Source of the DNA: Reticulitermes speratus
Lineage: Eukaryota > Arthropoda > Insecta > Blattodea > Rhinotermitidae
Length of the DNA: 64,000 bases
NCBI GenBank assembly: GCA_021186555.1
Contig: JAJKFL010000004.1
Coordinates: 7,802,001-7,866,000 of the forward strand
Direction: 5' to 3'
Numbering within the stretch: position 1 is the stretch's first letter; each line of letters starts with the position of its first letter. The notes below the pieces were generated by a model. It was not told the origin of the DNA. It saw nothing but the letters and a program-made list of their open reading frames with translations, and ran no database searches. Of this stretch, positions 45,851 to 57,854 are shown piece by piece. Made by a program: the position numbers and the translations under genes.

Positions 45851-46659
45851 CTTCAAAGTAAGTAGTGGGGAGGGAAAGATAAGTAATTTATATTGAATAT
45901 ATATATATTATGTATACAAACATGTGACAAATGATGGCTGTTAGGTGAATAAGGACCCGTGTACATACAGTGAAAGCCGTGTTATTTTATTTCCCTTGTG
46001 TCAAATGTAGTGACGACAGAAGTTTCGAAGTATTGTTTTGAGTGCAACGAAGAAGTGAACGTGTTGTTACGAGTTTATAACCATACTGTGGTGTGCGATG
46101 GTAAACAGCGTACATTATCACGGATGGACTTCGTTACGCAAACAGCAGAACATTCTTCATGCAACTGAGATGGGCCAACAGCAGAAGTTAGAACCCGGAT
46201 AAAACAACTTGTACATTATGTAAGTGAGAACATTTTGTTTGTTGGTAATTATATCGATAGTGAATTGTTCACCGTTATTGTAATTTAAAGTACAGTGACT
46301 GTATATCAGATGTTACATTCATCCAAAATATCTTGGTTTCCCTCGTGCAGTGGCTTAAGTGATAGGAGGAAACAGCAATATCAGGTCTCTGATACATTAA
46401 ACCAAGCTCATATGCACGCCATGCGTCGCGTATTAACAAACGTGGCTGTATGGACCGAGTCATGTCGAGATAACATTGCAACAGGCGTGGATTTTCTATT
46501 TTTTATGATGATATGTAACACCACTATCAGAAGCTTAAAGCCTGTGGCGTCGAGTGGTTGGAGGATTGTTGAAGGGTGAGATAGAAAGCATGTGGATGAA
46601 TGCTGTCGTGTCCTGATGTTTACTGGAGGGCTGAGTAAAACAACGACAAACCTTAGGCT

Positions 46660-46735
46660 AACCGGCTGTGATTCTGAGCCCTGGACTTCCCAAATGCTAA
46701 GCAGGAGTAGTAACCACTTGACCGCATCTTTCGGT
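46660..46735 (-). mobile_element. Possible SINE head fragment
   Basis: The minus strand reads GCGGTCAAGTGGTTACTACT and then GTCCAGGGCTCAGAATCAC, resembling tRNA A and B boxes. Confidence 0.35.
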
Positions 46736-46739
46736 GCAG

Positions 46740-48200
46740 CAGGCGTGGAGGAACTACCATTTCAATTTTACTGAGTCACGTCAGATTCTACTAAGAAAAT
46801 TTATGCTGGGAGACTTTTAATTGTTGTTTCGATTGACTTGATGTTTCGACAGTCGCGAATAATCGGTGTAATTGAGTCGAGTTTGAACTTCTTAATGTAT
46901 AAGTACTGTACAGGGAGTTCTTTTTGCGAGTGCGGACTGCTGCGGAAGGGTCGGACGCTTCTTCCGTCAAGTCGGGCCAATCCCATAAGTTCTCTCTACG
47001 ACTGCACAGCCTGCAAAACGCACTGTATATTTCTGGCAGCCGATAGATTATGCAGTTTATTCGTATAGTGATTGTAAATATTTATCTCTAAAATCAATCG
47101 AGTAATTGCCTTGGCGTCTATGTAAATCCCGAAGTTGAAAGTTATGTTCAGAGCGAAGTAGGATATTACAGAAATGTATGCATTGCTACTGCAAGTTAAA
47201 CCAGATATTTCAGTGAGCACACGGAACTGTATGTAAATGTTTCATAATCTATATTTAATTGAAATTCAAAATTAAAATTTTGAAATCCCCTCAGAATTTT
47301 TATGGAATAGAAGATTTAAAATACAATTTTATATTGTTTGTTGATCAATTGAAATGTAGCGTACTGTATAATCCTTTGGGATTGGATTATGAAAAATAAA
47401 TCAACCTCCATGCATTTAAAATAATGTATATTTACCAATTTTAATGCGCGATATTTGCTTGTAACTAAATTATTTTGCATGGCATGGCAGTGGCTCTGTC
47501 GAGCGTAGTAAGAGAGGCTTCATATATTCTAAACCTGGAGACCGAAATGGGAACCATTCTGAAATGTTATGGTTTATATGTAAATAAAGTAGAATAATGG
47601 ACAGAGGTAAAGACAAGAACTTTATATGTTAAATTATTTTAACATTATTTTCCGAGATAGGCATACTGTAGAATATTTTTAGGGGACAAAAACAACACAG
47701 TTCCTAACGAAGAGGTTAGCTGAGCTGAAACACCTTTCACGTTATCCGCGAGGCACTGTGAGTGTGTCTGATGTACCAGTTAACCTGATTGAAATTAACC
47801 AATAATTGAAAAGTTTCCGTCGCGGATTTCTTCAGTTTAACAAGAAACTTGATGTTAACTCGTTGTTCACTTTTGCAGTCCGACATTTTCCGTCCGAGGG
47901 TAAAAACACGCCTATATTTGAAGATGCGTCAACTTGTACTGAGTGAAGCGATCGAGCTGAAACTTGTAACACTGTGACAGGACAGATCATGTTCCATAGC
48001 CGTATATTTGTTTCATCCCCCCACTCTTGGTTCCAGAGCTATAGGGTTAGTCTCGTTTTTTTTTGTGTCAGACCTCGTAGTTTCTCATGTTTTTTTCTTC
48101 GTCACTGTAGGGCGAAAGTATGCATCGTCTTCCAAACAGATCACGAACACTTGTTCCGCAGTCCTTTACACTCTCACATGTGAACAAACTCGCATTTCTG
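46740..48200. other. No gene recognised
   Basis: Unique-looking AT-rich sequence; no supported feature. Confidence 0.35.
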
Positions 48201-48204
48201 TAAC

Positions 48205-48740
48205 ATTTGATGTCCTGACGGAGTTGAGTTTCAATATTTCAGTCATCTGGAATATAACGCCGTGTAGCTTGTTGTATTTCTACGAACGATTCCGAGGAAC
48301 CTACTACCTCCATCTTCCGGTCAAGATTTTTTCCCCCATGGCACAACAGCCCCTAGTGGGCCAGGGCCTCCTCATTGTCGAGGCTTCACGATCACACTCA
48401 GACACACCACACGCGGTAGGACTCCTCTGGACGAGTGATTAGCCCGACGCAGGGACCTCTACATGACAACACATGACACACGAGACAGACATCCATGCCC
48501 CCGGCGGGATTCGAACCCGCAATCCCAGCAAGCGAACGGCCGCAGACCCACGCCTTAGACCGCGCGGCCGCTGGGATCGGCTTCGGGCAAGTTGCTTAAT
48601 CTGAGTATGTAGAACGTCGTTAAATACGATGCAAATAAACAAGAAGAATGACCAAGATTCCTCCGAAACGTTGGTACATTTCTACCAAACTGAACGGCGT
48701 GACGTCTCAGAAGTTCGTAATGGTAACGTTCCCCGTCTTG
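48205..48740 (+). repeat. Dispersed repeat F, copy 3, split by a SINE
   Basis: Left part reads FDVLTELSFNISVIWNITPC and then YERFRGTYYLHLP. After the SINE the right part reads PPKRWYISTKLNGVTSQKF. Both match the pattern of this peptide-like repeat seen at 10860 and 34310. Confidence 0.65.
48335..48583 (-). mobile_element. tRNA-derived SINE, family S3
   Basis: The minus strand starts GATCCCAGCGGCCGCGCGGT and CTAAGGCG, with B box GGGTTCGAATCCCGCCGG and end AGGAGGCCCTGGCCCACTAG. Its sister is at 60843. The head is SINE-like, not a complete tRNA gene. Confidence 0.8.
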
Positions 48741-48899
48741 ATAACCTCAGATCTCGCGGAATTTCGTGACTATCAGAATAAATACCAATGCTCAAGATGG
48801 CGTGACGTAATGGAGGCGTTCTATACCACAGCGTTAAACAGACACCCAGACCATTTTATTACAGTGTGCAAAGGAATTACAGTCAAATAACTGGATGAA

Positions 48900-49850
48900 T
48901 GATGAATCTTGGAAGCGAATGAAGTTGTTTTGAATTTCGTTCAGAATTGGAAGTACAAGAGATCTTTTGTCCCTGTCTGAAAGGGCTTGTAGATAAGAAA
49001 GTGTAGGATCTGGAAAGTAAATGGTAGCATCCCTTAAGCGAATACAGTAATAGTAACATTGACCCTGAGCTTAATTATGTACCACATACAAAAAAAGGGG
49101 GAATGGAGGTAGAGCTTCACCCATTCTTAACCTCCGCACTAGACGGACGCGCCTTTACGATAAGATCTTTTTGTCTTTTGCACAAAATTGTATTTTCAAA
49201 GCCGTTCGAAATAGTTTCAGGGGTAATATTCTTCATTTGCTTCAGGAGAATATTTGTATTAAATACTCCAGGGCCCCTTTAATAATTTTTCCTATATCCC
49301 TGCGCGTGAATATCTTATCAGGCATGTATAATACTACCCTAAACAACATCTAACGTTAATACAATTATTTTGAAAGCTTCTTGAACCCCTGTAAATGTTC
49401 CCCTCGCCCTTCACGTCTCCTTAGGCACTTACCTAAGTCACTCTGTAATTTTCACTATTTCCTTTCTGTCATTTTCATATCACATGTTTGTATACTTGTG
49501 CCTTATCTCCTGAAGCGTGTGAGCGTTGTATTCGTTTGACTTGGTGCAGTTGGCCTCACACTACTGCTTTTCATTTCAAATACTCTTTTAACAGGGACAG
49601 AAGGAGATAAGGTCTGTTTGTTCAGTAGGCCCCTTTGTGTTCTAACGACCTGATAAAATTCTTGTTAAATTCGGGAGAAACTCTGAATAAGACTGTGTTC
49701 GTTCCACTTGCTTTGTGTCTGCTTTCCTTCAACAACTTGTTCCTAGCTACAGAACTTGCTCGACCGCCGTCAGTAAGTGTAAAAGGTTCTGATATTCGGC
49801 GATCAGGGTGCTGGCGATTTCTGTCTAAAAGCAAGTCAACTTAACATTGA
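48900..49850. other. No gene recognised
   Basis: No domain or repeat supported. Confidence 0.35.
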
Positions 49851-49854
49851 TTTT

Positions 49855-49940
49855 AGGCTTCCGCCGCGATGTTGAAAGGATCTGCGCTCTTCTGGGATAT
49901 TACGCAGCGTAATATCCCAGAAGAGCGCAGATTTAAAGTT
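49855..49940. mobile_element. Foldback element, short derivative
   Basis: The head AGGCTTCCGCCGCGATG is shared with the foldback at 50300. A perfect 53-bp palindrome (49880-49932, single-base centre) then equals the outer arm of that element with the middle removed. Confidence 0.75.
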
Positions 49941-49983
49941 AACTTAAATTTATGACTTAGGTATAATCAGCGTTATAAATTGA

Positions 49984-50641
49984 CACTGGCGCGCACCCAG
50001 AATTTTTCATTGGGGGGGGGGGGGGGGACAGAGACAAGGATATATAATTAATAATTGATTTTACAAACTATGTTATAAAATTCATGTCTTAAATATAACT
50101 ACATGTTCCATGACTCACTTTTTTAAATCGCAAGATTTAATATTCTTGTTTTTTTAATTCTTCTAAGACTTTCTAAGTTTTTTACTTTATTTCTCAAAAT
50201 TTCAGTGTACTAGTCATCGGCCGGTTTCAGTGACCGATTTAGGCTGAAGGACAAATCACGTCAAACGTTTGACATCACCGTGTATACAAAATCTGTGTTA
50301 TGCGTGATTCCAGGCTTCCGCCGCGGTGTAGATGAGATCTGCGCTCTTCTGTAATATTACGCAGCATTGAGTGGTAGTTCTTTACCGATGTTTCGGGACA
50401 ACCTATCGGTCCCATCTTCAAGGGTCAAGAAATCCATGCTTTTTCTTAGCCTTTCTCCTTGGACTTCTTGACCTTTGAAGATGGGACCGATAGGTTGTCC
50501 CGAAACGTCTGTACAGAACTACCACTCAACGCTGTGTAATATCACAGAAGAGCGCAGACCTCAAAATCTGTGTTTTTTCATTTCTATTTGGGGGGCTGCA
50601 GCCCAGAAGCCCCCCCCCCCCCCCCGCTTTGGGTGCGTGTC
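49984..50641. mobile_element. hAT-like element A (non-autonomous), holding a foldback
   Basis: Ends CACTGGCGCGCACCCAGAAT and (complement of right) GACACGCACCC, each followed inward by a long G run. It is the same family as 54410-55120 in the opposite orientation: CGTTTGACGTGATTTGT, ATGACTAGTACA and TTAAGACATGAATTTTATAA occur in both. The outer 8-bp flanks match only partly. Confidence 0.7.
50300..50561. mobile_element. Foldback element 4 with hammerhead-like cores and 13-bp duplication
   Basis: CAAAATCTGTGTT flanks it at 50287-50299 and 50562-50574. Arms run from 50334 and to 50562, with a 40-base centre. Each arm carries TTGAAGA (one base off CTGANGA), a TGGGAC/GTCCCG stem, GAAAC, a 4-base loop and GTA: + strand 50475-50513, minus strand 50383-50421. 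The asymmetric head (50300-50333) is shared with 49855 and, inverted, with the tail of 3427-3652. Confidence 0.85.
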
Positions 50642-50919
50642 TGCTTTGACATGCCATCTTTACCTGTCATTTTGCGAAATGTTACAGATATAAATTCCGA
50701 ACTATGCTATCACGAAATACTTCTGCGTTGTTTCGGTATGTCCAGGGCAAAATCCTCACTCCCTCAAGGCAGATTCTGGTATATCTTAAACCAGACAGCA
50801 TCCGCTTCCTTCCACGTCCTTTCGAATCCATCATTCACTAATCATCCTGCCATTAGACGCTATATACGTCGAATCTGAGGTACGTAGTGCGTCGTTGAAT
50901 AATTCAAGAACAAAGTATA

Positions 50920-51858
50920 GAGAGTGTTCCAAAAATGAATACCCTTTTTTCTAGAAGTATGATAGATAATATCTGGAGGTCAATTGTCCCTTCGTTTTTC
51001 AGATTGCGTCTTGGGTCATGTGACAAAATATTAGAAGTTGTCTGTTTGATCATGTCTCTTAACACGGCAGGTGTCACAGGAGCTTAACTGCTTAGCAGGC
51101 CTGCATACGCCGTGAATGTACAGCCCATTTGTCTGTTTGATCATGTCTCTTAACACGGCAGGTGTCACAGGAGCTTAACTGCTTAGCAGGCCTGCATACG
51201 CCGTGAATGTACAGCCCATTTGTCTGTTTGATCATGTCTCTTAACACGGCAGGTGTCACAGGAGTTTAACTGCTTAGCAGGCCTGCATACGCCGTGAATG
51301 TACAGCCCATTTGTCTGTTTGATCATGTCTCTTAACACGTCAGGTGTCACAGGAGCTTAACTGCTTAGCAGGCCTGCATACGCCGTGAATGTACAGCCCA
51401 TTTGTCTGTTTGATCATGTCTCTTAACACTGTAGGTGTCACAGGAGCTTAACTGCTTAGCAGGCCTGCATACGACGTGAATGTACAGCCCATTTGTCTGT
51501 TTGATCATGTCTCTTAACACGGCAGGTGTCACAGGAGCTTAACTGCTTAGCAGGCCTGCATACGTCGTGACTGTACAGCCCATTTCCCCCTGCGGTTCAA
51601 CGTATCTTATTTCATACAAGAGTCACGAAGTGCTCTAAATTCCTGGCGGTTGAAGGCTTCCTATGTGATAAACTTCCTACTCTCAGAGACACGATAAATT
51701 GGACACTCTAGATATACGACTTGTGTGCATCAAATGGTGCAAAATTTTCAAGCACACATCTTCGCGACGAAGAATTTTCGGCAAGGACTTAGGATTCCAA
51801 ATTAGCCATAGTAAGCCTATACCATAAAAGGATATTTACTCATTTTTGGAACACCCGT
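50920..51858. mobile_element. Non-autonomous TIR element containing a minisatellite
   Basis: Ends GAGAGTGTTCCAAAAATGAA / ACGGGTGTTCCAAAAATGAG with TA flanks (50918-50919, 51859-51860). This is a Tc1/mariner-type layout; no transposase was recognised. Confidence 0.8.
51040..51585. repeat. 91-bp minisatellite, exactly 6 units
   Basis: Unit starts GTCTGTTTGATCATGTCTCT and repeats at 51040, 51131, 51222, 51313, 51404 and 51495. Copies differ at only a few positions, so the expansion is recent. Confidence 0.97.
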
Positions 51859-52542
51859 TAAGAGTTCGTCTTCCGTAACTTGTATTTCATTTTTAATATC
51901 TCTTGGAATGACCCACGGCAACCGAAATGCACAACGTAATTATTACCAACAGTATCCGCTTCTCAAAGTATCATTTTCTTTTCTTAAAGTAGGGTTTTAT
52001 TTGGGCGGATCCGAAAATGATGATCCAGCCAGGCGCTGTTATTTAGGAATTATTTTCTTTGCCTAGAAGCTAGACGGCAGCTATAAAATCACATCGCCTT
52101 CTGAGATTCATTACCACATAAGAAACGGTACTTTCTTTTGTCTTAAATTTCGAATGGCAGCGAATGAAAGCGAAATCAGCAATTTAAGATACAAGACACT
52201 GCAGCATTGGCTTCTTACTGCAGACTTAACGGAGCTCCACGATTTCATTACGAATGGAAATTTAATTCACGCTAGCACAGTGTGGCTGCTGCAGGAACTC
52301 TAATGGAATTTAACTTCTCGATACAAGTCCAATATGGTCGAGCTAAGTGATGGCCAACCCAGAGCTGAGCACCAAAATTGTCGTCTCTTCTCCTGCAACA
52401 TATTAAAGACATTTTCGTCTTTGCCATAAAAGCGTATAATGGAGTGGAGTAAAAGATACACATATTCATGATCCTTTTACTAGATGGAAGTGAGTGCCGA
52501 GCTTCAGGCCGCGGGTGTTTAACATCGTTATTCTAATTAAAA

Positions 52543-53290
52543 AACCTGGACAGGAAGCCAGTTGGTACCTAGATCTGGTCTTTTGGCAAAGAAACGAACC
52601 TGGACAGGAAGCCAGTTGGTACCTAGATCTGGTCTTTTGGCAAAAAAACGAACCTGGACAGGAAGCCAGTTGGTACCTAGATCTGGTGTTTTGGCAAAGA
52701 AACGAACCTGGACAGGAAGCCAGTTGGTACCTAGATCTTGTCTTTTGGCAAAGAAACGAACCTGGACAGGAAGCCAGTTGGTACCTAGATCTGGTCTTAT
52801 GACAAAGAAACGAAACTGGACAGGAAGCCAGTTGGTACCTAGATCTGGTGTTTTGGCAAAGAAACGAACCTGGACAGGAAGCCAGTTGGTGCCTAGATCT
52901 GGCCTTTTGGCAAAGAATCGAACCTGGACAGGAAGCCAGTTGGTACCTAGATCTGGTCTTATGACAAAGAAACGAACCTGGACAGGAAGCCAGTTGGTAC
53001 CTAGATCTGATGTTTTGGCAAAGAATCGAACCTGGACAGGAAGCCACTTGGTACCTAGATCTGGTGTTTTGGCAAAGAAACGAACCTGGACAGGAAGCCA
53101 GTTGGTACCTAGATCTGGTCTTATGGCAAAGAAACGAACCTGGACAGGAAGTCAGTTGGTACGTAGATCTGGTCTTATGGCAAAGAAACGAACCTGGACA
53201 GGAAGTCAGTTGGTACCTAGATCTGGTCTTATGGCAAAGAAACGATCCTGGGTAGCAGGCTTGATGGTACCTGGAGATAATCTTATGATG
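52543..53290. repeat. 54-bp minisatellite, 13 units plus a degenerate end
   Basis: Unit AACCTGGACAGGAAGCCAGT continuing TGGTACCTAGATCTGG. Starts fall every 54 bases from 52543 to 53191; a degenerate copy follows from 53245. Because 54 is a multiple of three and the unit has few stops, long frames stay open on both strands. Confidence 0.96.
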
Positions 53291-53751
53291 CTGAAAGTAA
53301 TCACTGTCCTTCAAAGTAGTAGAAGAAGCAAGTGCCACTGTATGGACCCTTCCAGCAACATAACAACGTAAAAACACATTTTGTATCAAATATTTCCCAC
53401 TGTACGTCCGGTTTAGTAGTTACTCTTTCTCTGTTGTTTGCGTGAAGTACAAGTTTGAGTATCCGCCCGTTCTTCGTGAGTTTCTGTTTGGTTTCCTTCG
53501 ATTTCTGCGGACAGTTTCTGAGATAGACCTTAAAATAGATCTGTTGTCTTGAAGTAGATCTTCGAAGTTCGCAGTCATTCTTCCATTTCATAGTGTTAAC
53601 ATGTGTAGTTCAGAAAGTTGTGGTTGCTGACACACTAAGTGGTAGAAGACTTTTCTCTTGAGAGCTTAATATTTACTGTGCTGTATTGAAGCTAGAGAAA
53701 GAAGTCTCATGGATCTACCCTTCCACATCTCCTCAGAGGTGTTAGACTTAA

Positions 53752-53872
53752 GCCACACGGGCGGGGTTTGCCGCCCATGCGCGGACATGAATTTGACTTG
53801 GTAAATACAGCTCACAGAGAACATTACCCATGGGTAGATCGGTCCGTCTGCTATAAAATTACTCGTGTGGCA
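53752..53872. mobile_element. Short TTAA-flanked MITE
   Basis: TTAA at 53748-53751 and 53873-53876; ends GCCACACGGGC / TGCCACACGAG. 121 bp. Confidence 0.55.
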
Positions 53873-54409
53873 TTAACTTTAAAGTTTTCCCCTCCAGCTT
53901 GCTTCCACTGTGTTCCGCTATAGATGTGTATCCATTCTGTTTAAGCGGTTTTCGTATTAGGTCTAAAAATCTTTGCTAGCATCCAGCAGTTTCAGCAGGA
54001 TGACACAGGCCAGCGGAGGCTGGATGGGAATATAACAGTAGGCAGACAAGGGGAGGCCCCGAGACCTGTCGTCCCCAGCATCCATGTGACATCTCTCCGC
54101 GGTCTCAATATAGTAAAAAATCACATTATTATGGATTCTGGAAGTCAGTTACAGTGGCCGCACGTAATCACTAAGGGACACCATCCTGGATGAGTTCAAT
54201 GTAGTGTCTTCCATTATGATTACAATGCATGTGGCTCTGTTCCTCTGGGGGTACGACGAAATAATATGTTGTTATATACTGTACCTGTCGAGTTACGTCG
54301 TAATATGAAGTGTCAATGTAATTACTGTCGTGCAGATGTAATTTCTAACTGGAATCAGTTTCCATCATATGTGCAGAATATTAGCATTTTATGCCTCGTG
54401 CTGCTGCTC

Positions 54410-55120
54410 CAGGCGCTCACCCAAATGGGGGAACTGCCGAACTGCAGCCCCCCCCTCGCCATAAGGAAATTTAAAAAAAACAGATTCTTTAAACAGGATT
54501 GTATCGGTCGCTTTACGTGATTTGCTTTTCAGCCAAAATCAACCACTGAAATGGGTTTATGACTAGTACAATGGAATTTTGAAAAGTAAAATAAAAGATT
54601 AGGAAGTCTTAGATAAACTTAAAAACAACATGAAGATTAAACATTGTGAATTAAATACCTTATTACTTCGAATTTAAGAGGCCCTCGAATTTAACTCGCA
54701 CCCCATGTTTAAAAAGGGATTTTCAGGAAGAAATGTTTGCAAGCAAGTACATTTCACAGTCCGTAAAATTTGCTACTCTTTTAGCGAGGCTATTTGTTCT
54801 TCGAGGGAAATTATGTTTTCGAGACTTTCAAAGACTGGAAAATAATACCTCCAATTTAAGACGCGTCCTAATTTTCAGTTCGGAAAAACGTGAAAAAAAG
54901 ATTCGTCTTAAATTCGAAGTAATACGGCGTGTAATTTGATTTGTACGTTTGTAAATGCAGTTAAAAACAATATTATGTTTCAGTTATATTTATGACATGA
55001 ATTTTATAACATAGCTTTTAAAATAAAAAATAAATTATATATAGCCTCACGGTCAGCTTCCCCCCCCCCCCCCCCCCACGCTCCTCCTTCCCCAATGAAA
55101 AATTCTGGGTGCGCGCGCTG
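54410..55120. mobile_element. hAT-like element B (non-autonomous), holding a MITE
   Basis: Ends CAGGCGCTCACCC / CAGCGCGCGCACCC. Flanks TGCTGCTC (54402-54409) and TGCTACTC (55121-55128) match 7 of 8, as expected for a hAT duplication. Long C runs lie near the right end. Confidence 0.75.
54658..54931. mobile_element. Pogo/Tigger-type MITE nested in hAT-like element B
   Basis: Inverted ends CTTATTACTTCGAATTTAAG / CCGTATTACTTCGAATTTAAG with TA outside. The subterminal TCGAATTTAACTCGCACCCC echoes the double motif of the element at 24278. Absent from sister element A. Confidence 0.75.
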
Positions 55121-55469
55121 TGCTACTCTGTGCATTTCACCGTATCTTCTTTATATTACAGAAGAGGGGAGGAAAGTTTGTTCATTATTATGCAGAAAGA
55201 TAGAGCTACCGTCTTTAAAGGTGACGCAATGAAAGTAAAGCTACGTTTAAAAGGTCCGAATTACTGTGACTGCTGCTCACTGTCCCTGTGAGTGTGTGGA
55301 ATGCTTCTTACCGTGTTTGCAGTATTATGACGTGCACGTGTGTACACGTGGTCGTGATGATGCCTGAAGTGAAGCGGTGATCAGAAAATCATAAGCAAAT
55401 CAAAGTGAAGGGTGAAAACCGTCAGTCACAACTGAGTTGTTTTCATGTTTTTATTTAAATTCAATGCGC

Positions 55470-55506
55470 AACATGTTTCGGCTGAAGTACACAAAGCCAC
55501 CATCAG
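55470..55506 (-). ncRNA. Hammerhead-like core, variant
   Basis: Minus strand: CTGATGG (last base off consensus), GGCT/AGCC stem, GAAAC, AT, GTT. Three helix-I pairs are possible (TGC with GCG). Confidence 0.5.
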
Positions 55507-55984
55507 GCAGGACTAGAGCATTAAATAAAAGTTACCATGTAAACTGCATTAATTCATTGTTCGTTTCGGTATATGTAGTTGAGATCTCAAATTCACAATC
55601 TTCGTAAGATAAAATAAGCCCAAATTATTGAAATTTTGAATAGAGACAGGTGCTGTATAAAATATGTTAAAAAGGTGGGTTTAAAATTGAATAATTAAAA
55701 TTAAGTAAAATGGGTTTATAATTGAATAATTGAAAGTGTCTGGTGCTTCCGGGTGAAAGTGAAGGGGTAAGCAAATCGTAATACACGACTTGGCTGTTTC
55801 CAAATTCTCATTTGCGATTTTGCACCTCCTGTTAATTATTATACGTCTAAAACCACGGCAGTGACTGTACTTTAACACTGAAGTAACCGTTTTTTTCTAC
55901 AGTGTGTTTAACAAAGTGCTCTCCACATACATTCTTATCGATTACGTCAACTTACAATATTAACCTATTTATCTGTGTAACGCA

Positions 55985-56270
55985 ACGGAGTCTTTCCAGT
56001 GATGCAGAAATTTAATTTTTAAATATTATCAGGCTATAAACTGTAATTTAAAATAGACGTCTACTTTTGTCAGAGGATAATCAACCGTTGCACCGCAGTG
56101 TTCTCTTTGTAATGACAACAGTCGTGTTTTTAGTGAGGCAGGAATTAAATTTTTTTAGTATTATCATACTTCAAAAGCTAATTTCAAATACATACATAGA
56201 TGTGAACTTTTGTCAGAGGATAATGAACTGTGGCACCCGGTGTTACATATTCTTCAGTTCTGCCCTTTAC
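55985..56270. repeat. Imperfect two-copy duplication, period about 143 bp
   Basis: ACTTTTGTCAGAGGATAAT appears near 56063 and 56206 with similar flanks (AATTTAAAATAGA / AATTTCAAATACA). No coding function recognised. Confidence 0.6.
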
Positions 56271-56571
56271 AAGTGTAATAAACTGGAGAGATATGAACCG
56301 CGTACAATCGCAACATTTTTTTTTCACGTCCCATCATATGCAACACATAATTACCTCAAAAGAAAGTTCCAGATTATACGCAGAATTGTACACTGCAGAA
56401 TTTTATGTGATGACAAATTTTTAAGACATTACTTTAGGTATAATCATCCTGTTGTGTTTGTCAAATCTATATCGAATACAGTGTCTCCGAGTACCACAAC
56501 ACTGTGAATATCTGTGTAAAGGGGAGGCCTATTGCTAAAATACCATTCTTGTTATGAATCTGTACGACTAC

Positions 56572-56606
56572 CTGATGATGGCCGTGTAAGTCGGCCGAAA
56601 CATGTA
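56572..56606 (+). ncRNA. Hammerhead-ribozyme-like motif
   Basis: CTGATGA, T, GGCC...GGCC stem, GAA, then palindromic ACATGT and A (cleavage-type triplet GTA). The bases before (TAC) and after (GTA) can pair as helix I. All invariant core bases of a type I hammerhead are present; a very short palindromic helix III is known for Penelope-like elements, where two copies may pair. Confidence 0.6.
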
Positions 56607-56709
56607 GTAAATGTAATGAATACATGATATTCATAATGTGTGTTACTCGGACTCTGTAGTCGATATACATTTTGCAGCATTTGACTTGAATTTTGTGTGA
56701 AGTATGTGT

Positions 56710-57850
56710 TATTTTACCCAGCTTTATTCTTTACTATTTCCCCCAGAAACGTGTAAAATCTCTCATTTTAAAGCTTCACTCGTGTTAACGAAGCGTTTTT
56801 TTTTGGCCTTTCTATCAATTTCTTTTTGCAGCAGCTGATGCCTGCGTGTGGTTTTGCCTGTGCCAGACAGGTAACATAACTACACGTGGTCTTGCTGTCA
56901 CGATTTTTTTAATGCAGTTTCGGACACGCTAAACTGGGGGGTTTAATTCACTTAAACTGCGGATGTAGTGTAAAATGTATTATATGTCCGCTTGCCCAGT
57001 TAACATAATAGTCCAAATTTTGGTCACTAGAATTTCAATTTTTGTGGACGTATACACGAAAGCAACTTCTTCCATGTGTGTCCAAAATATGTTGTGTATG
57101 GTGGCCAAATCTCTGGCCTTCTAATACTGTTCACAAATTTATTGATACGCCACGTGTAGAGCTTTAAATTCAGACTTTAAAAACACAAAAAATTTGAAAT
57201 CTGAAAAAGAATATGATTCGTGACTTTCCTCCGTACGTAATACCCTGCATTGTAATTTCACTTTTATTTTGTCTGAACGTTATTTCCAACATGTTGTCTT
57301 GAATTTTCTTCTAGATGTCTTAATAATGGCCTTCATATCACAAACATATTAAACAGACTTTCGATGTTTTGGGAGAATTAATGATACCTTCGAAGTGTGC
57401 GAAATCCGCACCGCAGTGCTGCATCAACACGTTGGTATAACAATACACTCATTAGCGTAATTGAATGTTGCATGAAGGCAGAAACACATTTGTGTTATCC
57501 CTAATGAATAGCCATGTAACATGTTTACCTTTACTGCTATAATGTTTGTAATACTGAACATTACCGGAAGACATTGCTCCGTGACATAGGCTCTAAATGA
57601 GTTGTGTTCCGTGTTTGAGTGGTGTATGTGTTAACGGTCACAAGCCACTGAGGTAATCACAAACACATTAAAAAGAAACAATGTTTTCACATCATTGACC
57701 CATCAGTCGATTGATCGATTGTACGTTTTCGCATTTCTGTAGTCAGATAGAGTTAGATCATTGATGTCGGAATGATTATGAATTGTGGAAGCCCGGCTCG
57801 GGAGTGAAATTGTTTCTTGTTATAACGTGATACTTATCTCCTAGAATAAT
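56710..57850. other. No gene recognised
   Basis: AT-rich sequence without supported features. Confidence 0.35.
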
Positions 57851-57854
57851 ATCA

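Noticed and set aside
48491..48578. tRNA gene on the minus strand (B box GGGTTCGAATCCC)
   Set aside because: The same head and about 150 bp of downstream body recur at 60843, and the acceptor stem does not close cleanly; it is a SINE head.
51040..51585. CRISPR array
   Set aside because: Direct tandem units without spacers in eukaryotic DNA; it is a minisatellite.
52466..53389. 307-codon protein-coding gene on the minus strand
   Set aside because: It is almost entirely the 54-bp minisatellite, and the plus strand is equally open; no start context, intron signals or known domain.
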